The translations under genes were made by a program, and so were the position numbers. This document shows, piece by piece, positions 5,112 to 6,311 of a DNA stretch of 6,311 nucleotides (within the stretch, counting starts at the first letter, position 1; every line of letters starts with the position of its first letter). The notes below the pieces were generated by a model. The model made no database searches. It was not told where the DNA came from and saw only the letters and a list, made by a program, of their open reading frames with translations. This DNA is from Ruminococcus sp. UBA3280 (GTDB lineage Bacteria > Bacillota > Clostridia > Oscillospirales > Ruminococcaceae), in the NCBI GenBank assembly GCA_002362175.1, contig DETU01000043.1, forward strand, positions 1-6,311, read 5' to 3'.

Positions 5112-6311
5112 TCATACCTGTGTTGAATAGTTGGGAGCTTCCTTGGTAATATAAATATCGTGCGGGTGGCTTTCCTTGAGACCAGCACCTGTAATTCTTA
5201 CAAACTGTGCTTTTTCATGAAGGTCGGAAATAGTTTCACAACCGCAGTAACCCATGCCTGAACGTATACCACCGACAAGCTGGAAAATTGTATCTGCAAC
5301 AGCACCTTTGAAAGGTACACGACCCTCAACGCCCTCAGGTACAAGCTTCTTTGCACCCTCCTGGAAATATCTGTCCTTAGAACCGTTTGCCATAGCACCA
5401 AGACTTCCCATGCCACGATATACCTTGAACTGTCTGCCCTGATAGATTTCAGTTTCACCCGGGGCTTCCGCACAGCCCGCGAGAAGTGAGCCGAGCATTA
5501 CAACGTTTGCACCTGCTGCAAGAGCTTTTACAATATCGCCTGAATATTTTATACCGCCGTCTGCAATTACGGGAATACCGTACTTCTGTGCAACACAGGC
5601 AACATCATAAATAGCTGTAATCTGCGGTACACCGATACCTGCAACAACTCTTGTCGTACAGATAGAACCGGGGCCAATTCCGACTTTTACACAGTCAGCA
5701 CCTGCTTTTATAAGGTCTTCGGCTGCTTCTGCTGTTGCGATGTTTCCGGCAATAACAGGAATTTCAGGATAAGCTTCTTTTACCATTTTAAGACATTTGA
5801 GAATATTTGCACTGTGACCGTGTGCAGAATCAAGAACAAGCACGTCCACCTGTGCATCAATAAGAGCCTTTGCCCTTTCAAGAACATTTGCGGTAACGCC
5901 GATAGCAGCACCGCAGAGAAGTCTTCCACGACCGTCACGTGCAGAATTAGGATACTGAACAGATTTTTCTATATCCTTTATTGTAATAAGTCCTTTGAGG
6001 ATTCCTTCGTCGTCAACAATAGGGAGCTTCTCAATTTTATGTGAACGGAGAATTTCCTGTGCCTGTTCGAGAGTTGTTCCAACAGGGGCAGTAATAAGAT
6101 TTTCTTTTGTCATAACTTCGGAAATTTTCGCACTGAAATCATTCAGGAAACGCATATCCCTGTTTGTGATAATTCCCACAAGTTTTTTATTTGTGTCAAC
6201 AATCGGAACGCCTGATATTCTGTATTTGCCCATAAGTTCGTCAGCGTCTGCAACAATACGGTCCTCTGTGAGAGAGAACGGGTCAACGATAACGCCGTTT
6301 TCGGAACGCTT
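5112..6311 (-). CDS. guaB: IMP dehydrogenase, 5'-truncated by the window edge
   Basis: This enzyme oxidises IMP to XMP with NAD+, the committed step of GTP synthesis in the cytosol. The reading frame stays open from 6233 to the right edge (399 residues visible; upstream residues include ENGVIVDPFSLT), so the Met at 6233 is internal and roughly 90 N-terminal residues lie outside. Visible parts are the two CBS domains (about residues 8-120 of the fragment; SGVPIVD and EKLPIVDDEG), then the (beta/alpha)8 barrel. The catalytic loop is GPGSICTTR with the nucleophile Cys at fragment residue 218 (codon 5660-5658). ADGGI and MLGSLLAG contact IMP phosphate, followed by YRGMGSLGAM and the flap with the Arg-Tyr dyad in DRYFQ and EGVEGRVPFKG. 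The C-terminus (ESHPHDIYITKEAPNY) is typical. All key residues are present and the enzyme should be active. It is followed by its own terminator. Confidence 0.97.
   Translation of the reverse strand, partial: KRSENGVIVDPFSLTEDRIVADADELMGKYRISGVPIVDTNKKLVGIITNRDMRFLNDFSAKISEVMTKENLITAPVGTTLEQAQEILRSHKIEKLPIVDDEGILKGLITIKDIEKSVQYPNSARDGRGRLLCGAAIGVTANVLERAKALIDAQVDVLVLDSAHGHSANILKCLKMVKEAYPEIPVIAGNIATAEAAEDLIKAGADCVKVGIGPGSICTTRVVAGIGVPQITAIYDVACVAQKYGIPVIADGGIKYSGDIVKALAAGANVVMLGSLLAGCAEAPGETEIYQGRQFKVYRGMGSLGAMANGSKDRYFQEGAKKLVPEGVEGRVPFKGAVADTIFQLVGGIRSGMGYCGCETISDLHEKAQFVRITGAGLKESHPHDIYITKEAPNYSTQV

Noticed and set aside
6231..6233. Met at 6233 as the true start of guaB
   Set aside because: The frame stays open to the window edge and encodes typical IMP dehydrogenase sequence (ENGVIVDPFSLT), so the gene is cut by the window and this Met is internal.

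Overview
The window looks like chromosomal DNA of a low-GC Gram-positive bacterium. Strong Shine-Dalgarno sites about 7-8 bases before the starts, short lipoprotein signal peptides, Firmicutes-like tRNA and intrinsic-terminator architecture, and AT-rich coding DNA fit a Clostridia member. The style of the acidic tandem lipoproteins suggests an Oscillospiraceae / Ruminococcus-like organism, but this is impression, not proof. No mobile element, CRISPR array or integrase is visible.

Layout. (1) Bases 1-228, + strand: the 3' end of a tRNA (probably Thr), a terminator-like hairpin, a complete tRNA-Tyr(GTA) with an unusual T-loop, then two successive terminator hairpins. (2) Bases 310-1023, + strand: two small, AT-rich, translationally coupled genes of unknown function that resemble orphan immunity-type proteins. 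(3) Bases 1067-2884, + strand: typA/bipA, an intact ribosome-associated GTPase. (4) Bases 2885-3159: a 275-base non-coding stretch full of inverted repeats that share the core TTTCAACA, followed by a perfect TATAAT hexamer. (5) Bases 3160-4505, + strand: two adjacent lipoprotein genes that appear to be diverged tandem duplicates. (6) Bases 4510-4540: a bidirectional terminator between convergent genes. (7) Bases 4548-5039, - strand: a small P-loop kinase-like NTPase. (8) Bases 5112-6311, - strand: guaB (IMP dehydrogenase), which runs off the right edge and lacks about the first 90 residues; its terminator lies at 5063-5097.

Working together: tRNA-Tyr, TypA and GuaB are housekeeping functions (decoding, ribosome biogenesis/stress translation, GTP synthesis) and do not form one operon. 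The accessory content is the two-gene unknown module before typA and the lipoprotein pair after it. The items most worth a second look are the repeat-rich intergenic region after typA, the coupled small-gene pair, the tandem lipoproteins, and the C at position 55 of tRNA-Tyr. I did not find a clearly novel multi-gene system; the strongest candidates are modest.
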